From positions 1 to 64,000 of the forward strand of contig CAWHTU010000007.1 of the NCBI GenBank assembly GCA_963832305.1: a DNA stretch of 64,000 nucleotides, read 5' to 3'. Under the pieces are notes generated by a model. The model was given only the letters and a program-made list of their open reading frames with translations, ran no database searches and was not told the DNA's origin. The number at the start of each line of letters is the position of its first letter. The stretch's first letter is position 1. Below are positions 24,816 to 33,553 of the stretch, in pieces. The position numbers and the translations under genes were made by a program. This DNA comes from Roseiarcus sp963832305. GTDB taxonomy: Bacteria > Pseudomonadota > Alphaproteobacteria > Rhizobiales > Beijerinckiaceae.

Positions 24816-25530
24816 ATGGCGGATGGAACCAAACCCCGGGTTTGCGCGGTCCTCGGCGTCGGCCCTGGCAACGGCGAGGCGTTCGCGCGGCGATTCGCCG
24901 CCGACGGATACGCGGTGGCGCTGATGGCGCGGCGGGCCGAGCTCACGGCCAAGCTCGCCGCCGAGCTGAAGCACGCCAAAGCCTACGCCTGCGACGTCGC
25001 CGACGAAAAGTCGGTCGAGGCGGCCTTCGCCAAGATGCGGGCCGACCTCGGCGACGCTGACGTTCTCATCTTCAACGCCGGCTCGGGCGTCTGGGGCAAT
25101 GTCGAGGAGGTCAAGGCCGAGGATCTCGAGCGCTCATGGCGTATCAATACGCTCGGCCTATTCCTGGCCGCTCGGCAGGCTATCCCAGCGATGAAGCAAA
25201 AGGGGCGGGGGGCGATCATCGTTGTCGGCGCGACCGCATCCCGCCGCGGCGCGGCAGGCACGGCGGCGTTCGCGCAGGCCAAGATGGCGCAGCGCGCGCT
25301 CGCCGAATCGATGGCCCGCCATCTCTGGCCGGCCGGCGTCCACGTCGCGCTGATCGTGGTCGACGGCGTGGTCGGCGGACCGGTCACGCGCTCGCGGTTC
25401 ACCGACCGGTCCGACGATTTCTTCATCGACTCCGGCCGGGGTCGCGGCGATCGCCGCCGACCTGGCGAAGCAGGACCGCGGCGCCTGGAGCTTCGAGGTC
25501 GAAGCGCGCCCGTTCAAGGAAAAGTGGTGA
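24816..25530 (+). pseudogene. Short-chain dehydrogenase, frameshifted near the C-terminus
   Basis: ATG 24816 follows AAGGA. The NAD(P) site is a variant GVGPGNGEAFARRFA instead of TGxxxGIG, typical of one atypical SDR subgroup. INTLGLFLAARQAIPAMKQKG and VVGATASRRG follow; the usual YxxxK is replaced by FAQAKMAQRAL, so Tyr is absent. After FFID the frame is lost: an extra T at 25431 explains it, and the restored frame reads PAGVAAIAADLAKQDRGAW and ends at TGA 25528-25530, giving ~237 residues. As it stands the frame runs on to 25631 into egtD antisense. Confidence 0.82.
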
Positions 25531-25536
25531 GCCGGC

Positions 25537-26490
25537 CTAAAGCCTACGGAGGCCGAACACCGCGAACAGCTCAGCCGGATCGCTCCAGATTCTGTCCACC
25601 CGCCAGCCGGACCGTTGCGCCGCGTGGGTAAGGGCGGCGACGTCGTATTTTCGGCAAGTCTCCGTATGGATAGTTTCGCCCTGCGCAAACACGAAGCTCC
25701 CGCCAGCGACAGCAGCGATCTGAGGCTTGCGGCTGACGAGGTGCATTTCGATCGCGGACTCGCGCTCGTTCCAGCGCGCCTCATGGGCGAATGCCTTGAT
25801 ATCGAGGTCGCCTTCGAGTTCGCGATTGATGCGACGGAGCAGATTGAGATTGAACTCCGCGGTTACGCCGCGCCGGTCATCGTATGCGGCGATCAATGTC
25901 CCGACGTCCTTGCGCAAGTCGACTCCGATGATCGCCGCGCCTCGTTCACCGACATGCTCGCGCATCCTGCGAAGCAGGGCGGCGGCTTCGGATCCGGCGA
26001 GATTGCCGAGCGTCGACCCAGGAAAAAATGCAGCGCGCGGATGCGCAGGGATATCGTCGGGGATGTCAAAATCGGCGGTGAAGTCGGTGATGATCGGACG
26101 CGTCGCGAGATCAGGGAACCGGCCACGGATGCGCTCCGCCGTCTGGGCGAGAAAATCCGCTGCAATATCGATCGGCACGTACATCCGCGGCCTCTGGAGG
26201 GCGTCGATGAGGATTTCCGACTTGATCCCCGCTCCGGCGCCATATTCAAGCAGCACGACATTGTCGCCGCACAGAGTCGCCATCTCTCCGGCGTGGCGCC
26301 GAAGAATCCCCGTCTCGGTCCGGGTCACGTAATATTCATCGAGACGAGTGATTTCCTCAAACAGCTCCGAGCCTCGCTGATCGTAGAACCAGCGGCTTGG
26401 GAGCGTCTTTTGCCTTTGCGACAAGCCGGCGAGCACGTCGGCCCGAAACGCCTCGTGCTGGCTGGTTTTCGATGCGACGAGGTCGAGCAT
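25537..26490 (-). CDS. egtD: L-histidine N(alpha)-methyltransferase
   Basis: 317 residues. EgtD trimethylates histidine to hercynine with SAM, the first step of ergothioneine synthesis. The family blocks are clear: LPSRWFYDQRGSELFEEITRLDEYYVTRTE, VVLLEYGAGAGIKSEILIDAL (SAM site), FFPGSTLGNL, and GVDLRKDVGTLIAAYDD. It begins one base after the egtB stop, so the two form an operon. The third gene of the pathway, egtE or an equivalent, is not in the window. Confidence 0.95.
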   Translation of the reverse strand: MLDLVASKTSQHEAFRADVLAGLSQRQKTLPSRWFYDQRGSELFEEITRLDEYYVTRTETGILRRHAGEMATLCGDNVVLLEYGAGAGIKSEILIDALQRPRMYVPIDIAADFLAQTAERIRGRFPDLATRPIITDFTADFDIPDDIPAHPRAAFFPGSTLGNLAGSEAAALLRRMREHVGERGAAIIGVDLRKDVGTLIAAYDDRRGVTAEFNLNLLRRINRELEGDLDIKAFAHEARWNERESAIEMHLVSRKPQIAAVAGGSFVFAQGETIHTETCRKYDVAALTHAAQRSGWRVDRIWSDPAELFAVFGLRRL

Positions 26491-26491
26491 T

Positions 26492-27769
26492 TCAAGCGTC
26501 TCCCGCCAGCCGCAGGCCCGAGAACTGCCACCTTGCGTCGGGCGGAAAGAAATTGCGGTAGCTCGGCCGCATGTGGCTTATGGGTGTCGCGCACGAGCCT
26601 CCGCGCAGAACGAATTGCCCGCACATGAACTTGCCGTTGTATTCGCCAACGGCGCCTTCCGCCGGCCGGAAGCGCGGATAGGGCGCAAACGCGCTGCGCG
26701 TCCACTCCCAGACATCGCCGTAGATCTGACGCAGTCCCGCAGCCCCGGCCTGCGCGGGCGCCGGTCGCAGCCGCCCGGCGTCGACGAAATTCCCTTTTAG
26801 CGGCTCGCCGCGCGCCGCATGCTCCCACTCGAATTCGCTGGGCAACCTGCGGCCGGCCCAGGTCGCAAACGCGTCAGCCTCGTAGTAGCTGACATGCGTG
26901 ACCGGCGCGGCAGGATCGACAGGCTGTGATCCGCGCAGCGTCATCGACCAATGGCCGTCCTCGCGCTCGTCCCAGTAAAGCGGCGCCGTCCAGCCTTCCG
27001 ACTGAACAGTCGCCCAGCCCGCGGACAGCCAGAGCAGCGCGGTTCGATAGCCGCCATCGGCCATGAACTCCATCCACTCCGCATTGGTGACGAGGCGATC
27101 CGCGAGTTCAAAAGGTTCGACCAGCGCACGATGCCGCGGCCCCTCGCAATCGAAGGCGAAGCCTTCCCCGTCGTGTCCGATCTCGACCAAGCCGCCGTCG
27201 ACCGTCCGATAGGTCGGCGGCAAGTTATCGATTTTGCCGACCGCGATCGGGCCGGGATCCTTGTAGGCAGGACGCAGAGGGCTCTGCGCGAACAAGTGCA
27301 GGATATCGGTCAGCAGCAATTCCTGATGCTGCTGTTCGTGGTTGCAGCCGAGTTCGATCAGTCCAGCGACCGCAGGCGCGACATCGTATTCCAGGAGCGA
27401 CCCCATCGCGCGGTCGACATGGTCGCGATACGCGTAGACCGTTTCGAGCGTCGGACGGGTGATCATGCCCCGTCTTGGACGAGGCTGACGAGCGCCGATG
27501 CTCTCATAGTAGGAGTTGAAAAGGAAATTGAACTGACGATCGAACACGCGATAACCGGGGAGATTCTGTTCGAGGATCATCTTCTCGAAGAACCAGGTCG
27601 TATGCGCGAGATGCCATTTTGCCGGGCTCGCATCGGGCATCGACTGCACGGTCGCGTCCGCGTCCGACAATGGCGCTCCGAGCCGTCTGCTCGCATCGCG
27701 GATCGATTGATAGTGCGCGCGGAGATCGGTGTTTCGCTCAGTCGAACCATGGGGCATCGATATACGCAT
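26492..27769 (-). CDS. egtB: Ergothioneine synthase EgtB (hercynine oxygenase)
   Basis: 425 residues from the ATG at 27769, preceded by GAGGACG; the open frame to 27892 lacks such a site. The N-terminal DinB-like domain carries the iron ligands in WHLAHTTWFFE and NHEQQHQELLLTDILHLF. The C-terminal FGE-sulfatase domain has HVSYYEADAFATWAGRRLPSEFEWEHAARG, YGDVWEWT and FVLRGGSCAT. EgtB joins hercynine to a thiol donor with oxygen. Operon with egtD downstream. Upstream lie ATTCACG repeats that look like an operator. Confidence 0.94.
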   Translation of the reverse strand: MRISMPHGSTERNTDLRAHYQSIRDASRRLGAPLSDADATVQSMPDASPAKWHLAHTTWFFEKMILEQNLPGYRVFDRQFNFLFNSYYESIGARQPRPRRGMITRPTLETVYAYRDHVDRAMGSLLEYDVAPAVAGLIELGCNHEQQHQELLLTDILHLFAQSPLRPAYKDPGPIAVGKIDNLPPTYRTVDGGLVEIGHDGEGFAFDCEGPRHRALVEPFELADRLVTNAEWMEFMADGGYRTALLWLSAGWATVQSEGWTAPLYWDEREDGHWSMTLRGSQPVDPAAPVTHVSYYEADAFATWAGRRLPSEFEWEHAARGEPLKGNFVDAGRLRPAPAQAGAAGLRQIYGDVWEWTRSAFAPYPRFRPAEGAVGEYNGKFMCGQFVLRGGSCATPISHMRPSYRNFFPPDARWQFSGLRLAGDA

Positions 27770-27853
27770 GCCGTCCTCGTCCTCTTTTTGGGGCGCCGTC
27801 TGCAGGCCGAGGCGCCGCATATGGGAAGCCCATCGACATTGGCGAGGGGGCGG

Positions 27854-27896
27854 ACGTGAATGATTGTTATTCACGCCGCGAATGAACGCCATTCAC
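27854..27896. promoter_or_regulatory. Repeated ATTCACG/CGTGAAT elements upstream of egtB
   Basis: CGTGAAT (27854-27860) and ATTCACG (27868-27874) form a perfect inverted repeat with a 7-base spacer. A second pair, GAATG (27879-27883) and CATTC (27889-27893), follows, and ATTCACG recurs at 27890-27896, 22 bases from the first. The set lies 85-130 bases before the egtB start, a position fitting a regulator site. Confidence 0.5.
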
Positions 27897-28103
27897 GACC
27901 GCTCGCCCAGGTCCTGCCTGCAATGCGCCGCAATTCTGGCGCGGGAGCGCGCTTGAGGCGCTTCAGCAACTCCATCTGTTCTCGGTCGACATGTCGGCGG
28001 CGCTGACCTGCGCACGCGGAGCAAAACCGGTGAGCGTCGCAATCGTTCCCTCGGCGGAGAAGTTAGCCGCGACAACGTTGGTCAATGTTGGGGCGCGGGG
28101 AGG
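27897..28103. other. Intergenic region, no gene seen
   Basis: Roughly 200 bases between the egtB upstream repeats and the 3' end of the MFS gene. No convincing coding frame or hairpin. Together with the repeat block it is the whole non-coding stretch of about 330 bases at 27770-28103. Confidence 0.4.
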
Positions 28104-29325
28104 TCAGGCCGGTTGCGCGACCGCCGTCGGCTCAGTCTTCGGAAACGGCCTGAAGGTCAGCGCGATCAGGAACGCGCCGAGGCCGATGCCGAACGACCCG
28201 AGATAGAGCCAGGCGTAGGTGGCGTAGGCGTCATAGATCCACCCTCCCGCCAGCGGCCCGAGCGCCATGCCCAGACTGCCCGCCGTGGACGTCCCGCCGA
28301 TGATCGCCCCCATCATCCGCGCCGGAAAATTCTCACGCGCCAGCACGGCGTAGAGCGGCATGACGCCGGCGTAGGTGAAGCCGAACAGCGCCGCGACCGC
28401 ATAGAACTGGTCGAGACTGCCGACGAACATGTAAGCCAGCGCCCCGAAGGCCTGGATGAGCAGGCCCGCGACCAGAACCGGCTTCGCGCCGAGCCGGTCG
28501 CCTAGGACGCCGAACGCGAGCCGGCCGCCCATGCCCGTCAGGCCCTCGAGACTGTAGATCGACACCGCGGCAAGCGGCGGCACGCCGCATGCGATGGCGT
28601 AGCTGACCGTATGAAAGATCGGTCCCGAATGGGCCGCGCAGCAACAGAAATTGGTCGCGGCGAGGATGAGGAAGGGCGTGGAGCGCAGCGCCGCCGAAGT
28701 CGTCATTCCGCGCTCATCGGCGGAATCGTTCCCGGCGGACCTCGCCGGCTTCCGCGGCCACGGGCGGCTTGCGGATGAGGAACGCCGCGGGAAGCATGAG
28801 AGCGAGCACGAGGCCGGCGATGACCAGCATCGCGCTTCGCCAATCCATCCGCCCGATGAGGAAGGCGGCGAACGGCGACATGGTCATCGGCGCCATTCCG
28901 AACCCGGCCGAAACCAGTGAGACGGCGAGGCTGCGCTGGGTCTCGAACCAGCGCGTCACCGTCGCCATCAACGGCGGCAGGATCGCTGAGATCGAGATTC
29001 CGACCAGCGCGCCGAAGCAAAGCTGGAACTCGAGCAGACTCGTCGCGCGGCTCGCCAGCGCAAGGCCAACGCCGAGCAGGACAGTCCCGATCAGCACGAC
29101 GGTCCTCGGCCCGATGCGGTCGACGAGCAACCCCCAGGCGAGGCCTGAGGCGGCCATCGTCAGGAAGCCGATCGTCATCGCGCTCGAGACGCCGGTCCGC
29201 GACCAGCCGGTCGCCGCCGTCAGCGGCACGAGAAACACCGGCAGGCAGAACATCGCGCCGATTGCGACGCAGCCGAGAAAGCCGCCGGCGGCGACGATCA
29301 CCCAGCGATATGGCGATTGCGTCAT
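28104..29325 (-). pseudogene. MFS transporter, frameshifted in the central loop
   Basis: The first half from ATG 29325 (MTQSPYRWVIVAAGGFLGC) holds six membrane segments with the MFS loop GLLVDRIGPRTVV. It ends at 28714, just after the sixth segment. The second half in another frame (28706 to 28104) has six more, with GRLAFGVLGDRLGAKPVL. The sum is one ~405-residue, 12-segment MFS carrier of the oxalate/formate or monocarboxylate type. The break lies between 28700 and 28740; two lost A bases or one gained base would join the halves. Substrate not known. Confidence 0.82.
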
Positions 29326-29412
29326 CCTAGGTCTCCAAGCGTGACTTGTCGGACGGGGCGGATTTGGCGTCAACGCGATGCGAGGCGGCGTCGATTCGCG
29401 CGCGCCGTCTCC

Positions 29413-29892
29413 TCAGGCCGCTCTCGACGCCCGGCTCCGCAGGTAGGCGACGAGGTTGTCGAGAGTCTGGCCCGTGCCGACATTGACGCCCATCTTGAGG
29501 AACTGATCGAGTTGCTCATCGGACCGGCATTCGATCTCGACTCTCATGTGAGTCTTGCCGTCCGCCTCGCGAAGCGTGACCCGGCCGGTTGAGCCCATCG
29601 CCTCGAAGACGAGTCGGTTCGGCGGAGCAATCTCCTTGTAGACGCCAGTGAACGGCATCTCCGGATGACCCCGGAGCACGAACCTGAACGCGCCGCCGGG
29701 CCGTAAATCGATGTCGCAGACTGTGAGCGGTTCGCCGTCGGCGTCCCACCAGCAGGCCACATGCTCGGGCTTTGTCCAGGCTTCGAATATCTCGGCCGGC
29801 GAGGCGTCGAGGTCGCGAGTCAGCCTTATCGCGCGGGCGGCGCGATCGACGCCGAGTTGGGCTTGCGGCGCGGTTTGCGATGGGGATGGCAT
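29413..29892 (-). CDS. SRPBCC / AHSA1-like domain protein
   Basis: 159 residues. The AHSA1 pattern is clear: RDLDASPAEIFEAWTKPEHVACWWDADG, DLRPGGAFRFVLRG, FTGVYKEIAPPNRLVFE, then TLREADGKTHMRVEIE and the C-terminal helix. The hydrophobic-cavity fold is used for stress response or small-ligand binding, and these genes are very often paired with an ArsR regulator, as here (1-base gap). Ligand unknown. Confidence 0.88.
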   Translation of the reverse strand: MPSPSQTAPQAQLGVDRAARAIRLTRDLDASPAEIFEAWTKPEHVACWWDADGEPLTVCDIDLRPGGAFRFVLRGHPEMPFTGVYKEIAPPNRLVFEAMGSTGRVTLREADGKTHMRVEIECRSDEQLDQFLKMGVNVGTGQTLDNLVAYLRSRASRAA

Positions 29893-29893
29893 G

Positions 29894-30241
29894 TCACTTC
29901 TCCTGTTGTTTCATCCGGGCGAGGTGGGCCTCGAGATTGTCGAGCCGGCGTTCCCACTGCTGGCGGAAGGGTTCGATCCAGTCCGCGACCTCTTTCATCG
30001 AGGAGGGCGCGAGTCTGCGTGGACGTCTCTGCGCGTCGCGCCCGCCCTCGATCAGCCCGGCCTTTTCGAGCACCTTGAGATGCTTCGAGATCGTCGGCTG
30101 GCTGAGTTCGAACGGCGCCATCAATTCCAAGACGCTCGCTTCACCATTGGCGAGGCGCGCCAGGATCGCGCGGCGGGTCGGATCGCCGAGCGCGTGGAAC
30201 GCCGCGCCCAGGGGGTCGGCGCTGTGTTGTTGAATTGCCAT
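29894..30241 (-). CDS. ArsR-family transcriptional regulator
   Basis: 115 residues. Winged helix: FHALGDPTRRAILARLANGEASVLELMAPFELSQPTISKHLKVLEKAGLIEGGRDAQRRPRRL. There are no metal-binding Cys, so it is of the SRPBCC-linked subgroup rather than a metal sensor. First gene of an operon with the SRPBCC protein. The ATG is only 5 bases after a TATATA -10 element, so the mRNA is probably leaderless, and a 12-bp palindrome covers that element. Confidence 0.92.
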   Translation of the reverse strand: MAIQQHSADPLGAAFHALGDPTRRAILARLANGEASVLELMAPFELSQPTISKHLKVLEKAGLIEGGRDAQRRPRRLAPSSMKEVADWIEPFRQQWERRLDNLEAHLARMKQQEK

Positions 30242-30243
30242 GT

Positions 30244-30276
30244 GGCTATATAGCCGAATAGCAATTCAAGAGTCAA
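30244..30276 (-). promoter_or_regulatory. ArsR operon promoter with palindromic operator
   Basis: On the reverse strand TTGACT (30276-30271), an 18-base spacer and TATATA (30252-30247) form a near-consensus promoter. The perfect palindrome GGCTATATAGCC (30244-30255) overlays the -10. The start codon begins at 30241, so the predicted transcript starts at or next to the A of ATG. Confidence 0.75.
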
Positions 30277-30386
30277 GTCGGGCCGTCAAGCGCGGATCGA
30301 GGCCGCATGGCGCGTCCTACGCGCGAGCGCTATGAGGCGAAGGTGGAAGCTGCGCAGGCGATTGCGGTAGGTGGGTGGAGGCAGGG

Positions 30387-32162
30387 ATGACGAAGCGGCG
30401 GTTGGCGATCGTCCTTGCGATTTCGTGCAGTATGTCGACCCATTCGCCCTTCGTCGGCGACGCGCGGGCGGATGAGCCGGCCTGCGCCGCCGGCTCCACA
30501 ATCGCCTTCCACGGCGGTTCGACCGTGTGTGGCGTCGCGGCGAACCGTCCCGCCGTCCTCGCCTACAAGGGCATCGCCTACGCGACCGCCAAACGGTGGC
30601 AGGCGCCTCACCCTGCGCCCTGGCCGCCGGCCGGCGCGCTCAGGGCGGTTGAATTCGGCCCGATCTGCCCGCAGGACGACGCGCCTCAGCCAAGCGCGGA
30701 GGACTGCCTCTATCTGAATATCTGGACGCCCGAAGACGCAACGAACGGCGGGCGCTCGCTGCCGGTGATGTTGTTCATCCACGGCGGCGCGTTCGTCAGG
30801 GGCCTCGGCTCGTCGCCGCTCTACGACGGCAGCGCATTCGCCGCGCGGGGCGCGGTGGTGGTGACGTTCAACTACCGTCTCGGCGCGCTCGGCTTCCTCT
30901 CCGCGAACGCGCTGGGCTCGGGCGAGATCGGCGGCAACTTCGGCCTCATGGATCAGCAGGCGGCGATGGCCTGGGTCCAGCGCAACATCGCGCGCTTCGG
31001 CGGCGATCCGAAGCGCGTGACCCTGTTCGGCGAGAGCGCCGGCGCCATGTCGGTCGGGCTGCACATGTTCGATGTCCCGTCCAGCGGCCCGCTGTTCGCC
31101 GCAGCGATCATGCAAAGCAATCCGCTCGGAATCCAATATCTCGCTCCGGCGGAGGCGGACCGGCGCGGAGCGACGTTTCTGAAGGCGCTGTGCGACGCCG
31201 TCAACGCTTCGGCTGGAGCGAGCCGATGTCCCGGCGACCCGGCCTGGGCTGCGAAGGCGACGGTCCCCGACATCCTCAAGGCCCAGACCGAGGCGACCGG
31301 GCGTCTGGCGCGCTCGATCGGGCTTCCCGACCTGCGGTTGTCTGCGCTGATCGAGCGCATCCTCGACATCCAGTCGCTGCCCTGGGCGCCGGTCGTCGAC
31401 GGCAAGCTCGTCGTCGGAGAACCCTATGCCGGCTATGCGCCCGCGGCGAGGCCGTTCAAACCGATTGCATTCGGCGTCAACGCCGATGAAGGCCCGCTGT
31501 TTGTCGCCCGGGCCTACCCGAGTGCGCCGTGGGATTTCACCTCCTGGGCCTATCGCGGCTTCCTCGCCTTGCGCTTTGGCTTGAGGTCCGCCGAGATCCT
31601 GCGCACTCCGCGCTACAGCCCCGATGCGCTCACAGCGGTTTCCTATTACAGCGCCGCCGGCGCGGCCTACGCCAATCTGATGACCGACTTCGTGTTCGCA
31701 TGCGGCAATCTCTCCGCCGCCAATGCGGCGCTCGCGCAGTCGTCCGAGCCGGCGTTCGGCTACCGGTTCGCGCAGCCGCCCTTCGCCGATCTCTACGGCC
31801 GCCCGCCGAACACTGTCTCCGACTTCGGCGCCTGCGCGCCGGCCGGCGCAAAATCCAACGTCTGTCATGGCGCCGAGTTGCCGTATGTGTTCGACACGCT
31901 CGACGTCGTGGCCACGCCAACCGATCGCCCGCGCGCCTCGGATCGGACGTTGGCCGAGGCGATGAACGCCGCCTGGTTCGCTTTCGCCGAGAATCCGACC
32001 GCTCCCGGCAAGCCGTGGATCGCCTATGACGGGCAAGGCAAGGTCGTGGAGTGGAGCGGCGATGACGTCGGCGCAGCTGATCTCGACCGCCGCGCAAGCT
32101 GCAGCGAGCTATGGCTCCATACGCTGCCGTATCGGGGGACCGCGGCTGGTTCGCGGCGCTAG
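30387..32162 (+). CDS. Carboxylesterase type B (para-nitrobenzyl esterase-like)
   Basis: 591 residues from ATG 30387 with GGAG upstream; a GTG at 30375 is possible but poorer. A weak signal peptide ends near GDARADE. The family fingerprints are intact: AEDCLYLNIWTPED, VMLFIHGGAFVRG, NYRLGALGFLS, and the nucleophile FGESAGAMSVGLH. GVNADEGPLFV matches the acid-residue region and the catalytic His is in CHGAELPYVF. Probably a secreted or periplasmic esterase of broad range. Confidence 0.9.
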   Translation: MTKRRLAIVLAISCSMSTHSPFVGDARADEPACAAGSTIAFHGGSTVCGVAANRPAVLAYKGIAYATAKRWQAPHPAPWPPAGALRAVEFGPICPQDDAPQPSAEDCLYLNIWTPEDATNGGRSLPVMLFIHGGAFVRGLGSSPLYDGSAFAARGAVVVTFNYRLGALGFLSANALGSGEIGGNFGLMDQQAAMAWVQRNIARFGGDPKRVTLFGESAGAMSVGLHMFDVPSSGPLFAAAIMQSNPLGIQYLAPAEADRRGATFLKALCDAVNASAGASRCPGDPAWAAKATVPDILKAQTEATGRLARSIGLPDLRLSALIERILDIQSLPWAPVVDGKLVVGEPYAGYAPAARPFKPIAFGVNADEGPLFVARAYPSAPWDFTSWAYRGFLALRFGLRSAEILRTPRYSPDALTAVSYYSAAGAAYANLMTDFVFACGNLSAANAALAQSSEPAFGYRFAQPPFADLYGRPPNTVSDFGACAPAGAKSNVCHGAELPYVFDTLDVVATPTDRPRASDRTLAEAMNAAWFAFAENPTAPGKPWIAYDGQGKVVEWSGDDVGAADLDRRASCSELWLHTLPYRGTAAGSRR

Positions 32163-32215
32163 TCTCGCCCCCTCGCGGGAGCGTCGGCTCAAGCCCTTGC
32201 CTTTTCGGGAATTTA

Positions 32216-32244
32216 TTGACTTTCGCGCCGGCTAATGTTAGCTA
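32216..32244 (+). promoter_or_regulatory. Candidate promoter with inverted repeat
   Basis: TTGACT (32216-32221) is followed 17 bases later by TAGCTA (32239-32244). The inverted repeat GCTAA-TG-TTAGC (32231-32242) covers the -10 area. It precedes the small membrane protein gene at 32292, and the -10 match is weak. Confidence 0.4.
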
Positions 32245-32291
32245 AGTGTATGAAAAACTGGCTGAAACTGGCCGGGTAGGCGGGAGGACGC

Positions 32292-32699
32292 ATGATGAAC
32301 GCGAAAACTTATCTCACGATCAGCGCCGTGGTTGCGGTTCTTTTCGGTCTGGCTTTTCTTCTGGCGCCGTCCGCCGCGGCTTCGGTCTATGGCGTTCCTC
32401 CCGACCCCCACACGTCTCTAAACTTGCAGTTCTTCGGTTCGGCGCTGATCGGTTTCGGCGCCGTGCAATGGGTCGCCAAGGACTTTCGCGATTGGGACGC
32501 GGTGCGCGGCATCTTGATCGCCAGCATCATCGCCGACGCGCTGGGCTTGATCGTCAATCTCATCGGCACGTTTCAGGGCCTCATCAACGGAATGGCCTGG
32601 ACGACGACGCTCATCTACGTCCTGTTCATCGCAGGCGCCGCGTATTGCCTGTCGGTGGGCGCTGAGGCGAGCCGCGTCGCGGCCACACCGGCGCGGTAA
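32292..32699 (+). CDS. Small four-segment membrane protein
   Basis: 135 residues with a strong GGGAGG site. Four hydrophobic stretches: LTISAVVAVLFGLAFLLAP, LQFFGSALIGFGAVQWVA, GILIASIIADALGLIVNLIG and TTTLIYVLFIAGAAYCLSV. This pattern is common in small bacterial membrane proteins of unknown function (DUF4345-like). No catalytic residues. It stands alone between convergent or diverging genes, with its own candidate promoter. Confidence 0.75.
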   Translation: MMNAKTYLTISAVVAVLFGLAFLLAPSAAASVYGVPPDPHTSLNLQFFGSALIGFGAVQWVAKDFRDWDAVRGILIASIIADALGLIVNLIGTFQGLINGMAWTTTLIYVLFIAGAAYCLSVGAEASRVAATPAR

Positions 32700-32717
32700 G
32701 CAGGCGGCGAAGCCGGA

Positions 32718-33413
32718 TCAATTCGCGGCGAGCAGCGCGGGCAATTCTGCGAGCGTCCTGATCTCGAAGTCGGGCTTGCCCGGAAGCCGTTCGCGGTGCT
32801 GGCCGTAGCGGTTGCACCAGACGACGCGCATGCCGAAATCCGAGGCCGCGTGCGCGTCCCAGGCGTTGGACGACTGGAACGCGATCGCGCGCGCCGGCAG
32901 AGCAAGCGTATCGAGCGCGTATTGATAGACCGTGGGGTGGGTCTTGAACGCTCGAACCGCGTCGGCCGACAGAACGGCGTCGAACATCGCCTCGAGCCCC
33001 GACCGCTTGACCAGCGCTTCAAGCATCGCCGGCGAGCCGTTGGAGAGGATGGCGGTCCTGAATCCCGCCTCGCGCAGCGCGCCGAGGACCGCGGGAACTT
33101 CCGGGAACGGCTCGAGGCCGAGGTAAAGCTCCATGAGCCGCTCGCGTAAAGGCGGGCGCGCAAGATCGAGGCTTTCGAGAGCGAAGTCGAGCGCCTCGCC
33201 TGTCACTTGCCAGAAATCGGCGTAGCGGTTCTCGAGCGTGCGCAGCCACGAGTAGTGCAGTTGCTTGTCGCGCCACAGCGTGGTCAGCGCCGCGCGCCGA
33301 TCGGCTGGAATATCGTCGCAGCGCGCCGCGGCGGACGCGAAGTCGAACAGCGTGCCGTAGGCGTCAAACACGCAGGCTTCCACGCCTTGCATGGGTTGGG
33401 GCTTTTGGGTCAA
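32718..33413 (-). CDS. (S)-2-haloacid dehalogenase, type II HAD
   Basis: 231 residues from a TTG at 33413 that has GAGGAG six bases upstream; an ATG at 33392 starts seven residues later. HAD motif I ACVFDAYGTLFDF has the nucleophile Asp, motif II is ILSNGSPAML, motif III the Lys in AFKTHPTVYQYAL, and motif IV FQSSNAWDAHAASDFG. The SSNAWD block is the sign of haloacid dehalogenases, which hydrolyse 2-halo acids to hydroxy acids. Actual substrate unknown. Confidence 0.9.
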   Translation of the reverse strand: MTQKPQPMQGVEACVFDAYGTLFDFASAAARCDDIPADRRAALTTLWRDKQLHYSWLRTLENRYADFWQVTGEALDFALESLDLARPPLRERLMELYLGLEPFPEVPAVLGALREAGFRTAILSNGSPAMLEALVKRSGLEAMFDAVLSADAVRAFKTHPTVYQYALDTLALPARAIAFQSSNAWDAHAASDFGMRVVWCNRYGQHRERLPGKPDFEIRTLAELPALLAAN

Positions 33414-33553
33414 GACGATCTCCTCGCAAGTCGTTGCCGATGGCCGCAAGGCGCCCGCGCGGGAAGCGAAAGCCACATTCGCTTGCGGCGGCGCGGAAGT
33501 CCGAGCGAGACCTTCTTCGGATGGTCGGGGATGGCATTGCTGGACCCGCCAGG

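Noticed and set aside
30330..32036. A 568-codon open frame opposite the carboxylesterase
   Set aside because: Antisense shadow with Arg-rich composition and no domain; the esterase motifs are intact on the forward strand.
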